The translations under genes and the position numbers were made by a program. 64,000 nucleotides of DNA. Source: Symsagittifera roscoffensis (Eukaryota; Xenacoelomorpha; Acoela; Convolutidae). Numbering within the stretch: position 1 is the stretch's first letter; every line of letters starts with the position of its first letter. The notes beneath the pieces were generated by a model that was not told the DNA's origin, did no database searches, and saw nothing but the letters and a program-made list of their open reading frames with translations. The stretch is from assembly GCF_963678635.1 (NCBI RefSeq), contig NC_087065.1, positions 50,350,452-50,414,451 on the forward strand. Reading direction: 5' to 3'. Positions 28,301-37,151 of this stretch are shown one piece after another.

Positions 28301-31270
28301 TTTCAGTCCATTCGGGAGATATGCATATCCCGGAGACAACGCAAATACTACTCTCAATGTCACTTTGTTGAATGATCCCTCCTTTGTCGCGTCTACCACT
28401 TCACCCATTGACTCCAGGATGTCTTTTATCGCGGGCCATACTGCGTTTTCTGCTGTTGCAGGATCTCTGAGCCTGCTCAGAAAACCTCTACTGTGTAGAT
28501 GGTCATTGATGCCAGCAAACACAATCGTTATCGGGTTCATTTCTGTCTGCCTTTGTACCCCTATAGCCAATGACACTGATTGCAATAGGTCTAGGTCAAC
28601 TGCGGCCAGCATTATGACGTCCGGCCAAAACAAAGACTTAGAGGTGTACACGAACTCTGAGTTCGCTACTACCATGATTTTGGCCTTTCTCATCTCTGCT
28701 TTGTCGTAGGCGGCGAAGATGGTCTCATCTTTCTTTATCGCTGTCAATCCGCCATATCTCTGGGCATCACCATCTTGGTTCACTAGTTTTGGGTACACTC
28801 TCTCCTTCACATGACCAGGTGGTGTCGTCAATTGCCTAAATATCTTTACGTGTTGTCCAATCGGCGCTCTCGCCGTCAGGAATCTTCCTGGCCTTTCTTC
28901 ACGATTCCTCTCATCATGGTTCAATCTCACATCTTGCAACGGTCTTGCATTCACAGGTCCTATTGTGTTGTTGGAGGGCAGTCCCTCCAAGTCGGCAAAT
29001 CTCAAGGCCGTCGTGGAGCTGAAATTTATGCTAGCGGCTATCAACCAGTCTACGCCGGTTATCGAGTACAATCTGCTGACGGATAGCGTCGCTCCATTCA
29101 GCATCCTCCTTGCATCTTCGATGAAGCTCACTCTCTGTAGGTCCAGCTTCATTAGTTCTTCTTTGTATATATGCCAAGGAGACGGTATGGATCGCGACCA
29201 CATCAATGAGCCTCTGCTCGGTCTTTCCTCTCGACTGGTACTCGTCGTCTCCGATCTAGTGTCCGATCTAGATGTGCCGGCTACTTCTTCGATTGGTTGG
29301 TTGACAGGTCCTATCCTTCTCCTAGGATGAATTGTTCTCCTCATCGGTGCCTCTCCCAACCGATCCTGTACATCTGTTCTTCGACCTGGTTCACTGGAGC
29401 TTTGTTGCCGGTAATTTATGGCGGCTGGGACCGTACCCAAGCGTGTTTCCAGGTTAGGAGGCACAAAGGTGGTGATCACCGTATCACTCACCGTTCCCTC
29501 TTCCTTCAGCACTCCTGTGTCAAAGAGTTCTGCTTCCAGCTCATCCAACCGTTCTTGGAAGACTCGATTCAACCAAGCTTGTCCTTCGACACTGTCGAAG
29601 TGGATGCCATCTGTGGTCAGTCTGGCTTGATCCATGGCTCTCAATTCGTGTTCAATGTCCATGAGGATCATTCTTCCGGCGTTTCGATTTGCTAGGTTTC
29701 TCAAGATGTTGTTCCATCTCATGACTCCCTCGTTGTGCCTTCTTCCTGATGCTGTCAGGCTTCTTGTGTTCATTGGCACCGTGCAAACGGTCAGTACCGC
29801 GCAACTGAACTTCTGCCAGAGAGTAGTAAACAAACACACCATCATTGCTTCCCACAGTGCTTCCTGCTCATCTGATCCTCTGGAGATGTCATTCGTCCCA
29901 ACTAAGATCATCACATTGGGTATCTTCCCTGGATTCATCAGCTCCACCATGCGATATAATTGGGCAATCGTCGCGCCTCCAAAGGCCATCACCGTGGTGA
30001 CCCACGAGGTCCTCAAATTCGACAGCACTCTGACTAAGCTGTCTCCCAATATCAGGTGAGATGTCCCGAGTGGTGGTTGCTGCAGGTTCTTAGCCGGGCT
30101 CCAGGTAGCTCGATTGAAGCAGGCTCTCGGATCTGTCTCCGGAACTCCCGTGAAATTATACTTTAATTGATTATTCTTCGGCACGTCCATTACACGAGAC
30201 ACTTTCTTCGCTGGCATCTTCCTTACTTTTCTCTCTGTGATCTTCGAACTCCCCCTGAGTGGCGTCACGTCACTTATCCCTTGTCTGATTATTGTCTGGG
30301 AGAGTTGTACCCTGCCCGTATCGTCAATCGTTCCATAGGGTGCAGTCACCCCGGAACCTGGTGCATTCTTGTTAGCGACCAATCGTCCAGCGGTCTCTAT
30401 CAGTTTTCTCACTGTCTGTTCTACGACGGGATCACCCAAGGTGTCACTAGGATCCGGGATTGTTACTCGGTTCGTCTCTGCTGGAAGCCGTGTCTCCGTT
30501 GTTTGACTCATTTCTCGAGGCGTCAAGAGCTCCATCGGGGACTGCCCACGAGGAATATCCCTTGCAGGTATCACTTTCTCAATGGACGTCGTCAACGCCA
30601 CCTGCTCCGATCGCTCTTTGTATTCCTGCCTTAAGCGTTCGATCTCTTGACCCTGCTTTTTGTTGCAGTCTTCAAACAACTTTCTCCACATGTCCCGGTC
30701 TTCCTCCATCGCCAGCAAGGTCTTCGTCATATCGTCTAACTCCTTCTTCGTACTTCTCAACTGATCGTTCATCTCGTCCAGATCTTGTATGGTTTGGTTC
30801 GTCTGAACCTTCTGTGTTACTTTCGCCCCTTTTGGTGGCACAGCTGCTCTCAGTGGTGAACCAGACGAGGTCGCCTCGCTGTTCATCTCCCGATGCATTC
30901 TCGTCAGCCCAGGTTTGGGCTTGGAGGGCATTGGCATCTCACCTGGTTGGTAAGTCCTAGAACTTCCCAACCCAGGCTCATTCGCCAAGTCACTCCCTGA
31001 GAGAGCCCCGTTTCTCCACCTCATCACTCTCATGTTCGGGCGGTCTAGTACTCCTCTTTCTCCATATGCTGCCATCAACAGGACTTCCGTGGGGCGGTCC
31101 CCACGGTTGTCGTGCCCCAAGATGTTAATCAGGGCGGTCAGCAACATGACCACCTCTGGGTCCTCCAGAGCGAAGTCTCGTTCGATCAGCCGACGATAGA
31201 TCGCATCTACCATCGGTCCTACATATGCCTCTGCCAGGTCCATCAATTCATCCAGGTTGAAATTGTCCAT
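22325..31270 (-). CDS. Giant 2,981-residue protein with SGNH hydrolase domain(s) in the LTR element
   Basis: ATG at 31268-31270; uninterrupted to TGA at 22325-22327. Residues 1-75 are helical, and about 155-225 form a coiled coil. Residues about 402-575 form an SGNH/GDSL esterase domain with block I GDS (S411), a Gly at AFGG (about 432), GTND (N460) and DGIH (D554, H557). All catalytic positions are therefore present. A second, degenerate SGNH-like region at about 860-1095 has VFAGINDH (about 917-924) and DDDH (about 1073-1076). A long alpha-rich part follows, with an acidic Glu/Asp/Gln-rich linker at about 1645-1760 and a Cys-containing C-terminus. No RT, protease or nucleocapsid knuckle is seen. 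SGNH esterases occur in some non-LTR elements; one in an LTR element of this size is unusual. The biochemical substrate is unknown. Confidence 0.85.
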   Translation of the reverse strand: MDNFNLDELMDLAEAYVGPMVDAIYRRLIERDFALEDPEVVMLLTALINILGHDNRGDRPTEVLLMAAYGERGVLDRPNMRVMRWRNGALSGSDLANEPGLGSSRTYQPGEMPMPSKPKPGLTRMHREMNSEATSSGSPLRAAVPPKGAKVTQKVQTNQTIQDLDEMNDQLRSTKKELDDMTKTLLAMEEDRDMWRKLFEDCNKKQGQEIERLRQEYKERSEQVALTTSIEKVIPARDIPRGQSPMELLTPREMSQTTETRLPAETNRVTIPDPSDTLGDPVVEQTVRKLIETAGRLVANKNAPGSGVTAPYGTIDDTGRVQLSQTIIRQGISDVTPLRGSSKITERKVRKMPAKKVSRVMDVPKNNQLKYNFTGVPETDPRACFNRATWSPAKNLQQPPLGTSHLILGDSLVRVLSNLRTSWVTTVMAFGGATIAQLYRMVELMNPGKIPNVMILVGTNDISRGSDEQEALWEAMMVCLFTTLWQKFSCAVLTVCTVPMNTRSLTASGRRHNEGVMRWNNILRNLANRNAGRMILMDIEHELRAMDQARLTTDGIHFDSVEGQAWLNRVFQERLDELEAELFDTGVLKEEGTVSDTVITTFVPPNLETRLGTVPAAINYRQQSSSEPGRRTDVQDRLGEAPMRRTIHPRRRIGPVNQPIEEVAGTSRSDTRSETTSTSREERPSRGSLMWSRSIPSPWHIYKEELMKLDLQRVSFIEDARRMLNGATLSVSRLYSITGVDWLIAASINFSSTTALRFADLEGLPSNNTIGPVNARPLQDVRLNHDERNREERPGRFLTARAPIGQHVKIFRQLTTPPGHVKERVYPKLVNQDGDAQRYGGLTAIKKDETIFAAYDKAEMRKAKIMVVANSEFVYTSKSLFWPDVIMLAAVDLDLLQSVSLAIGVQRQTEMNPITIVFAGINDHLHSRGFLSRLRDPATAENAVWPAIKDILESMGEVVDATKEGSFNKVTLRVVFALSPGYAYLPNGLKFVYAMVALLSEGKYDVIISAPNRMIEMENLRPLKAELPAVWSDISNAMRGFKDHALHMLVLDEVLGLELSNFSRQLKLKPGIDDDHRVITAMSNDLWFRAMEVASEDTRRKNSLETRAHLEAMVLRTKPEANQWLHLNPRVAALGADAFQQGPVMITKIYAYLLKEVNLAENAGEKTAEFVNRMCQITLETFWTQEVKGQEGFERTDSMLEGLGAGWTASFLAKVYPKVSHYLIKEFLQAVVKVSIVELIALFVTFGAENFVKGPVILLTDGIQNLRLDGLLTLIAITHGNLGGLMKLARCPEQMKERVRNLDMKKSTDSWNKIRDLRHTLIQYLLQQNRFGTGEDETIEREEDVRRHVGGMPLLTDLSLAMRIDPLALIRGVTEFVTVIYGPAVTFAFPDVKVEAYRRSVLHLNLISAVDGSTLNWCELHALRELMSEDLLFAKISEPEMTVINFDDHFCDRMGEVERGHIEVFPKLWNLRPYDKTNGEMTRVPRLTAAYHKVREETKDWGDYKKLPEAIPEFPLIRRMLLGAVSVVQTPRLRAFETNERRVGNFSATMDPYFVGRNAAVLQYTRFAYTDQATRRRISNAATPKPEGFDEEWRGLGLAPMRMRGRTELPEASVILTSVRKEMKVAGILQTRIFLAPFGCEETKVVHGEEEDKSAGTLLIPRFQEEADDDKQGPSNSNGDKSEGDDGQGGNRQTEEPMQQDQAGGEDDRASTGGTSSLDFNIFSDLENNADTLETTEPADEGISTLEPPSAFEEMKRNLPESSSPGNTRNNDQRILMESPRRRRMEASARVPFLGTLPEEEWEVHHRDHESRTGCKLDRVAFMEEVWTVIQSYGTQSILKTGLNQPLMREVLGKLDECEGRLSELLIDSATDESEANSPIKMTPQDNEGEVVYLSRTRRGTMRSKMVIDKINAMKMKLGSRVMPRRIGKTKVDSEISMKAGNSAKRKRVEEVMDLGQGDYQLSGTDRILTDMAMVPPILMAGIKSTGYKSKRSDRTLTGATLEMEILSQCGESKMRDFKPSPMNHGKGSVAGQLTPVEYNRMTVSETVSIDEPTGGYMEMLEYRNSARGYVMALEEEKAMEGYLETMLQGTTLKQKAYGTLASSDVQAETIEQLVSLPWKAVVLRYFEEEMRTTPRIHALVAVPYVRTELQLRLAWCMMGLTREEYDSEERKRSKEEKVFLMTNLRDLIVQEGAAVACAKRRDALCFIRFLIEQISVPALSTCVKMLKEGDERTKAMFLLAMLDMQQSKPMRVNMKEPEELEPMKKIDEIRRFSNKELRLTKESMGALPKSSEYCGPIKKKSYSYVSGIIGIAYNPFLSEDIRDCFFDYEQAVLLRFWTSRIVTTKSVNNPQAKLGLVLEEEVTAPSVPKSDKRVEFGLGFSDEVLRTSLMAVWELMRPSWCPSPNADSILRATQDIQRELNVDCKLRDLNIIYNVMITASKSNGEDRVELPGWGPEDWVKPGSCLAEVCGLEGHVCGSLDCVKTLEKQHKQLTVLFGNVVMKARTETELIADCHGGTDVNLVTALGFYSMFGSLESLLNLEQKHEMVTAISVEVFPGVLQTEQKYIGKWREAIETEMNIRHSETYCRPSGARYLVGSTLAPMCKSRYPVHFVAVDVKSTRTIVDQAFSVPKCVRLARMSEKSYELLCKMFSAVPERTKEELESILGKKFMGYVSGNFSDFEKQKQRGSTVTDYNAVDENDEIHRVMMEVEPLLEASGKRNWRSIMLTHDEFPCHCLLQTWWYPKRSNLVLIWDSGELLSMGLPDSSQPITIVIVGVMMAIRWLEAHVRENNRQEAPTREQLQKLDCLKDLDLFETMCKVLNIPMEVKKIWARKRLMPWFRANMTAWLYEYAKKHMSKHGRVYSEYQLDIGAGAFKRAFVTHRNAVTTAVKRISRTSERSGNEKAEMLKEDLERNVTLCLHNSFCRNRESNVDPLPCCKQRVEEQKCWRTASNSVRIVKDVLQDTETESAESVSQEEEMEH

Positions 31271-31666
31271 ACTGTTCTTTCCAAGTTTGCTTTGATTTCG
31301 ATTTCAAGTTTTGACTCAAGTGAGCAATTAAATGATCAATCAGGATCTAGAAAAGAAATCACGAATGTCACACTTGTCAATTTCACCTTAACATACATCG
31401 TTAAAATTTGCTTAAAGACAGTTCAGATAAAAAGATATTTATCCTAAAATTTATTAAAATCAATTGGTTTCTAAAATTTTGGAATTCGACCTAAGATTGG
31501 ACAGTCCAAACTTTGGATCTATTCCCAAGATCGTCATTTAGTTGTTCATGGTCACTAACCCCTACTTACCCATGATCTTAATAACCTAACACATAACATA
31601 ACATAACGCACCTCTCACATATTACACACAACTTAGTCTTTGGCCTAACACCCTCTCGCACATCAC
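31271..31666. other. Spacer between the two retroelement ORFs
   Basis: 396 bp without a gene. In element orientation it separates the 576-codon ORF from the giant ORF. It contains a short CATAACATAACATAACG run (about 31593-31609). Whether the giant ORF is reached by splicing, reinitiation or its own promoter cannot be told from the sequence. Confidence 0.5.
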
Positions 31667-33397
31667 TCAGCCTATACTTAAGTAATATTTCTTATGTAGA
31701 TATACTTGTATGTTCGTATCAGAGAATATCACGTGTACAAGCGCGTACAATTCACGAGGATGCAGTCTTCCTCTATTTGGATCGTACACTGGAAGCGAGA
31801 GCTCCTTCACGTCCATTTCCACAAGGAAGTCCCTCAGCCTCGTCAAAGACAAGACTAGGTTTTCTGGGTCCACGTGCTGCTTCTCCGTCGCCCTCGTTAC
31901 CAAGAAGCACAAGTACTTTCCCGTTATCTGCGACACCGCCGGGGGTAAGGCTGCTACGCCCCCTATCCCTGGTCTTTGCTTCCAAAGGAATTCCACGTTT
32001 TTATATTCCCTCTTAAAATCTGCCGCTAGCGCCGTCCTAAAACTCATGTCTGCGGTGATAGCTACCGCACATGTTCTGTTTGTGAGTATGAAATCACTGT
32101 CTGTTAGTATTATGTTACTAGAATATTCATTTGGTAAATTAAAATATGACTCAACTACCCTGCCTATGTCAGGTTTCTTAGGTTTTTCACCTGTTTCTGC
32201 TTCTAAGTTTCCTGTTTCTCTTGCTATTCTCAATTTTTTTATTATCAAGTTTTCAGTGTGGGTAAGTCCTACCCCCACTCCCCGGACAAAAATATCCATC
32301 GGCGTCCCCGTCGATCGCATACCGGGTATTAAGTCAAGATTAGAAGCTGGAATGAGAAGTTGTCCTTCCTGGGCAGCCCAGGAAGGATCATCTCGTTCGG
32401 TCTTAATGTATTTCGCGCTTTCGCGATCTACGTCTTGAATCGTAACGCTGGTCTTTTCAGGGTCTGATGTCATTTCGTTCAGCCACTCTAAGACACGCAG
32501 GTTCGTCAGGTCTTGTTCATTTGACTGCTGTTGCTCATCGTCGAACTCCACCTCGGGTTTCGACCAGTCGTCAACCCACTCATCGTTGTGATCATCGACT
32601 ATGTCAATGTCCTGTGACACTGTTATTTCCTCTAAACCCACTACTTCCTCCACTATTTTCTTTAGATCTATCCTATCCACTACAAAGTCGTCACCGTAAG
32701 GATTGTATTTCTTTCTTAGTCTCGTCCCGTCTTTCTGACGAGTCTGCATCGTGAACGGAAGATCTGGTTCCATGTTCTTGGGAACCTCTGTCTGTTCGGA
32801 ATCCTGCCAATCTTCCTCTGCGTAGGGCAAGGTTTCATCGTCCGCTTCGATCTGTTCGTTTGGATCCAGGTCCAATGGTGTATCCGTACCTTCCTCTACG
32901 ACTTCGTTTCCATCGTTCTTCTCCCTGGTGCCTTTTTCATTGACCTCACAAGCAGGATCCATCATTAGATAATCCCCTTCTTCCATGTCTGCAGGTATAC
33001 ACCAGTCTTCTGTCGATGGATTGTGTGGCTTGATGTTCTCGTAGTGGGCGGCTCGGCCAGTACTCAGTCTATAAAAGCGTCCCTCTTGGTGCACCTCTGT
33101 AATCATGAAGGGTCCCCTCCACTTCTTCAGAAGCTTTTTCGTCCCTTTCGGTGGTATAACGTTCTGAAATACCCATACGTAGTCTCCCACCTCCACTTCT
33201 AACAGTTCTCTTCGCTCTTCTGAGGTCTTTTGACTTCTCGTTTCAACCATTCTGCCTGAAACCGTCCCCTCTTTATCGGACCGGGTTCGCTTGATCCAAT
33301 CCACAAAAAGATCGGTCATCGTTTTTCTTTGCTTTTCAGGTATGAATTTCCTAGAGCTATTACCTCGTTTTGGTATCCTTGACTTGTCTAAACTCAT
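31667..33397 (-). CDS. 576-residue protein: integrase C-terminal tail fused to macro domain
   Basis: ATG at 33395-33397. Residues about 67-127 (VGDYVWVFQNVIPP, then KKWRGPFMITEVHQEGRFY) match the SH3-like C-terminal domain that ends Gypsy-type integrases. No integrase zinc-binding or D,D,E core precedes it. Residues 128-330 are acidic and probably disordered. Residues about 430-568 fit a macro domain of the OARD1/TARG1 type. Features are a CAVAITADMSFRTALAADFK strand-helix, GKYLCFLVTR, LSLTRLRDFL, then SLPVYDPNRGRLHPREL and VIFSDTNIQVYL. The loop that is GCGLD in active enzymes reads differently here, so ADP-ribose binding may remain without hydrolysis. The ORF may be the tail of a lost Pol polyprotein that begins at an internal ATG. 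Confidence 0.8.
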   Translation of the reverse strand: MSLDKSRIPKRGNSSRKFIPEKQRKTMTDLFVDWIKRTRSDKEGTVSGRMVETRSQKTSEERRELLEVEVGDYVWVFQNVIPPKGTKKLLKKWRGPFMITEVHQEGRFYRLSTGRAAHYENIKPHNPSTEDWCIPADMEEGDYLMMDPACEVNEKGTREKNDGNEVVEEGTDTPLDLDPNEQIEADDETLPYAEEDWQDSEQTEVPKNMEPDLPFTMQTRQKDGTRLRKKYNPYGDDFVVDRIDLKKIVEEVVGLEEITVSQDIDIVDDHNDEWVDDWSKPEVEFDDEQQQSNEQDLTNLRVLEWLNEMTSDPEKTSVTIQDVDRESAKYIKTERDDPSWAAQEGQLLIPASNLDLIPGMRSTGTPMDIFVRGVGVGLTHTENLIIKKLRIARETGNLEAETGEKPKKPDIGRVVESYFNLPNEYSSNIILTDSDFILTNRTCAVAITADMSFRTALAADFKREYKNVEFLWKQRPGIGGVAALPPAVSQITGKYLCFLVTRATEKQHVDPENLVLSLTRLRDFLVEMDVKELSLPVYDPNRGRLHPRELYALVHVIFSDTNIQVYLHKKYYLSIG

Positions 33398-36231
33398 TCT
33401 TTATTTGTCACTTTCCTATGCCTACTCTTGACTCAATTGCTAGAGACCTTATAGTTTTATTAACAATAATAATGACACAACACAATAAATATCACCAGAT
33501 TCTATTAAATAGTGACCACGAATCCCTGTATGTTGTCAGAGTACAGTTTGTATAAAATTTATTCACACTAGCCGATTATCGGTCCAAAGATCTGGAAACT
33601 AGCACAATATGATGTTATCAGTCAATTTAAAAGATAGTGTAGTCACTACCCAATCAAGCACAGTTTAGGTTGATTTAAAATCAAAAACAAAAATTATATA
33701 TTGACACAATATGAATGTATATATAAAAAAAACGTATGTGTCTTGTACTCTTAGTCGGTCGCAGTACAATAGTCGAACCTGTCTTTTAAAGAAAAAGCTT
33801 TCCCTGCTTGGTGCTGCACCAAACAGACAAAACTTTGAAGGCAGTAATTTTCTCAAGTGGGCGTCTATTGCACCCACCGAGTACTGTGTTACCTATCTGC
33901 CTTCGGACTGCCCGAGCTAGACCTACTAAAATCCTCAGGGCAGTCACTTTTCCCAAAAACGTATTATGTTTCAATCCACACCAATGAGTCACGCTCTTTT
34001 TAATTTAGACTTAGTGTCGCGAATATCCGAGTTCGGACCTGTTTTGTATTAGTCTGGTTCTTTCTGAAAGGCAAGTTACCAGTGCAGTCACTGATACCTA
34101 GCCTGTGTATTAATAACCTAATACCTCTCGCTTTTTAGTCTTTCTTTCGTTTACCTAAGTCCTTTATAAAATAATACCCCTCCGGATTGGCACAAATAGG
34201 ACCCTTCCGGACTGTCAGAATATAGACCCCTCCGGATTGGGACAAATAGGACCCTTCCGGACTGTCAGAATATAGACCCCTCCGGATTGGGACCCCTCCG
34301 AGTTAGTTAATAGTAGACCCCTCCGGATTTGGACCCCTCCGAATTAGCAACTATAAGACCCCTCCGGATTGAAGTTAAGGCACTTATTTGACAATTCACA
34401 CTAACGGTGAAGGGTCTTATCACTTGCCTAATTTCGACTCTATTATGGTTGTCTTGTGCCTTCCGCCCTCCCTTTTTGTCTAGAACTGTCCTAAGTTACT
34501 TAGTTCAATCGCTATCAACTTTTGGTAGGGGTATAAGGGTTTTTCAGAAAAATTTATAAAACGTGAAGGGTGTACCCCTCCGGATTTGTGTAATTTGCTA
34601 AAAACAATCTCAAAAAATTTTCTCGCTCGCTTTTTCGAGTAATTCTCTTTCCTACTAGTAAGTTCAGCTAATTTCTGATCTATTGGTACCAAGATCAACT
34701 CAATATGCTCAGTAGTTCCAAAGTTATTAACTAAAACGTCTTTCTTCCAAACTCAAAAATTTTCTCTCTTATAGGTTCCGCCTAACTTTTTCCGCAAATC
34801 TGGTCCTTTCGACCTAAAAACTATTGATCTGAGCTCAGAAGGCCTATACTCTTCTAGTTCAATGCAAAAGACCCGATCTAAAACGCTATTGTAGAAAAAA
34901 TTTGCGAAAAACTATGCTACCTGGACCCCTCCGGATTGATGAATCCACCAAATCAAACACGTTATGTTCGATTTCTCTGCAACCCGGAAGGCTTTCGGGT
35001 AGCGGATTTTAAGACTTGTCGATTCACTAGTGGACGTTGTCCGAACAACTATTTTTACTGTCCTACCTCAAAAATTTCAAAAAATTTTCTAAATTTTTAG
35101 TGTTCCTTACTATCAAAAATTGGGAAAATTTGGTTTTTGGTACCAAACTAGTTCCAACCACTTCCGAACTAAAGTTAACCGGTTCTACCTATTACAGTAG
35201 TGCAGTACGATGTAACACACTAACTTAGCGCTTTTTTCCGTTTCAAAAAATATCGATATCTCAAAAATCGCGACTTTGGGGGGATCAAAATATCGCTATT
35301 TTGACCCTAAAAACCGGTCTGTTTTCGTTGTTTTTCACTGAAAATCGATATAAGACTATTAATATAGGCTATATAAATAATAATATTAGTAATACTATAC
35401 CCCTCCGGGTTTGTTTATTGTCCGAATTAAGGTGCTTAACTCGGATATTCGCAGTTCGGTGAAGGGTCACTACAGTGCAGCACTGTCGAGCCCCCCACAG
35501 ATTACTATCTTACTTTTTGTACCAAAAGGGATACAAAACTTGTTAACGATACCCAACAGTCGATTGTTGTTGTCGTTGAGCCCCTTCTTGTTGCTCCTTG
35601 AACTGCTTGCCGGGTCGGTCTTCACCCAAGACCCTTCCGAATTGATCGCAAATCAGCTGACCCTTCCGGATTGAGCGCAATTTATCATTAACGTGCTTAA
35701 ATGCTCAAATAACCCTACAGTACAAGCCTCACAAACGGGCTACAAAATTGATCGTAACGATCCTGACTGATATAAATGCCTGTAACAACAATATATCTAT
35801 CAACAGCAAACGGGGGGGTTGAATCACATCTTGTCTGGGGGGATGATTTCTACTGATTTTTTACTTTCTTACTGTTTTTGGTTTTTTCGGTTATTTTTTA
35901 TGTTTTTTGTTTTTCTTGGGTACTATACTACTTTTTGTTTGGTTTTGCTTATATCTTTAAGTGTTTTTGGTCACAAACCACTCAGGGGATGAGGGGTTCA
36001 TGATTCCCCCCACCCTTCCTGGTTCGTGAATTTTCGGTCTTAACTAGGTTAAAAAACTATTCACGGTAATCCGGAAGGCTTCCGCGTTCCGAACTACCCT
36101 TCCTCCCCGGCTGTTTAGGCCTATTAAGGGCGTTAATGTGAGCATCCGCTCGGCGCGGAGTGCTCGTTAACGGTCCCGCCGGTCATGATGTTATGAAAGA
36201 ATAACACCCAGGAGCGCCATAAAAACATACA
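33398..36231. repeat. Retroelement leader with CCCTTCCGGA-motif repeats, no gene
   Basis: This 2.8 kb lies between the 5' LTR and the first ORF, where gag and pol would normally be, yet no long frame exists on the minus strand. From about 34176 to 34375 the core ACCC[CT]TCCGGATTG recurs at 15-55 bp spacing, including a roughly 50 bp unit repeated twice (ACAAATAGGACCCTTCCGG). Scattered copies continue at about 34574, 34925, 35400, 35630, 35660 and 36070, and the motif also occurs in the LTRs. A possible primer-binding site (TGGCGCTCCTGGG in element orientation, near 36209-36221) follows the LTR after about ten bases. Confidence 0.65.
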
Positions 36232-37151
36232 TGTAACATTCGCCCGGAAGATACATATCGACGGATAACAAAACTAAGTCTTAAGACGACTGGCTAGCGT
36301 CTAAACAGAGCTTTGCATGTTTTTCACCGTCTCTACCAAGCCAGTACTTTTCGGTGGTCTTTCTTACATCAGGCTGACAAAAACGTTACTGTTCTCCGGC
36401 TTCGACCAGAACGCTCAAATTAACTGAATTACATGCAAAGTTAGTGAGCTCATGGCTGGGTCTCTGTATCCCCAGACCACGAGGTCACTCCTAAAAACAG
36501 GGCTACTACTTATTATATTACTATTGTTTTTGTTCAGTAGATAAAAATCATCATCTCCATCGAAGATGGATCAACCCTTTCCCCCAACTCCTAGCACCTC
36601 ATCCTTGTCAAAACTAATCAAAATATCAGTTAAATTCAAGTCAGGACATGACAGGATGCTAAAAGTTTATGTGAGTTAACAAAAGTTTCCGTCTCGAGAC
36701 CCTTCCGGATTCTTGAATCCGCCGAATCAAGCTCCTTACTCTTGATTTCTTGCTAATCCGGAAGGCTGGTTCTCACCCTTCACCGTTGTTGGCAACGGCC
36801 TTGCAACTATTGTAGCAGCACAATAGTTGCAACTCGGAACGTCCTCTGCTGTTCGGTAGTTCGTTGTTGTTTTTTAGTCTCGATTTTCGTACTGTTCGTA
36901 ATCGCAGATAAAGTTGTTCTGTTTCTTTCTGCTATTTTAGCCAAAATGGCCGTCTCTGACGTTTCTCAGAAATATGACGTCATAATTCGAATTTTTAAAA
37001 ATTAGAATTCCAGAATCTTCTAGCCTTCACCGTTTGGCTAATCGTTCAAATAACGTCCTTATCCGTTCTAAATCGCCAATCCGGAAGGTTCACTGCTAAA
37101 ATCCTGAATTCTGCAGAGACTGCATTTTGGCCATTCTGGTCGAATGTCACA
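36232..37151 (-). repeat. 5' LTR (920 bp) of the retroelement
   Basis: Direct copy of 20587-21504 with a two-base length difference and one or two substitutions. In element orientation it starts TGTGACATTCG and ends CGAATGTTACA, so it has short imperfect terminal inverted repeats and the usual TG...CA ends. It carries the same CRE palindrome and hairpins; the 13 bp stem is at 36801-36813/36820-36832. Capsid gene sequence resumes immediately after it. Confidence 0.9.

Larger units (their letters stand above)
20587..37151 (-). mobile_element. 16.6 kb LTR retroelement nested in the capsid gene, minus orientation
   Basis: Near-identical direct repeats (20587-21504 and 36232-37151) begin TGTAACATTCG and end CGAATGTCACA. 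They flank 14.7 kb of DNA holding two long minus-strand ORFs. The insertion splits the Polinton capsid gene. The bases TAC occur at both edges and once in the uninterrupted copy (20380-20382), giving an apparent 3 bp target duplication. In the element's own orientation a purine-rich GGGGAG precedes the 3' LTR. No reverse transcriptase, RNase H or integrase catalytic core is seen, so the element is non-autonomous by my reading. Its base composition is visibly less AT-rich than the surrounding Polinton. Confidence 0.88.

Noticed and set aside
23659-31447. Numerous 60-240 codon plus-strand ORFs opposite the giant ORF
   Set aside because: They are antisense shadows of the 2,981-codon minus-strand frame, are Ser/Leu-rich and have no domain features.
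31710-32438. 242-codon plus-strand ORF opposite the macro-domain gene
   Set aside because: Antisense shadow; the minus strand has recognisable integrase-tail and macro-domain patterns.
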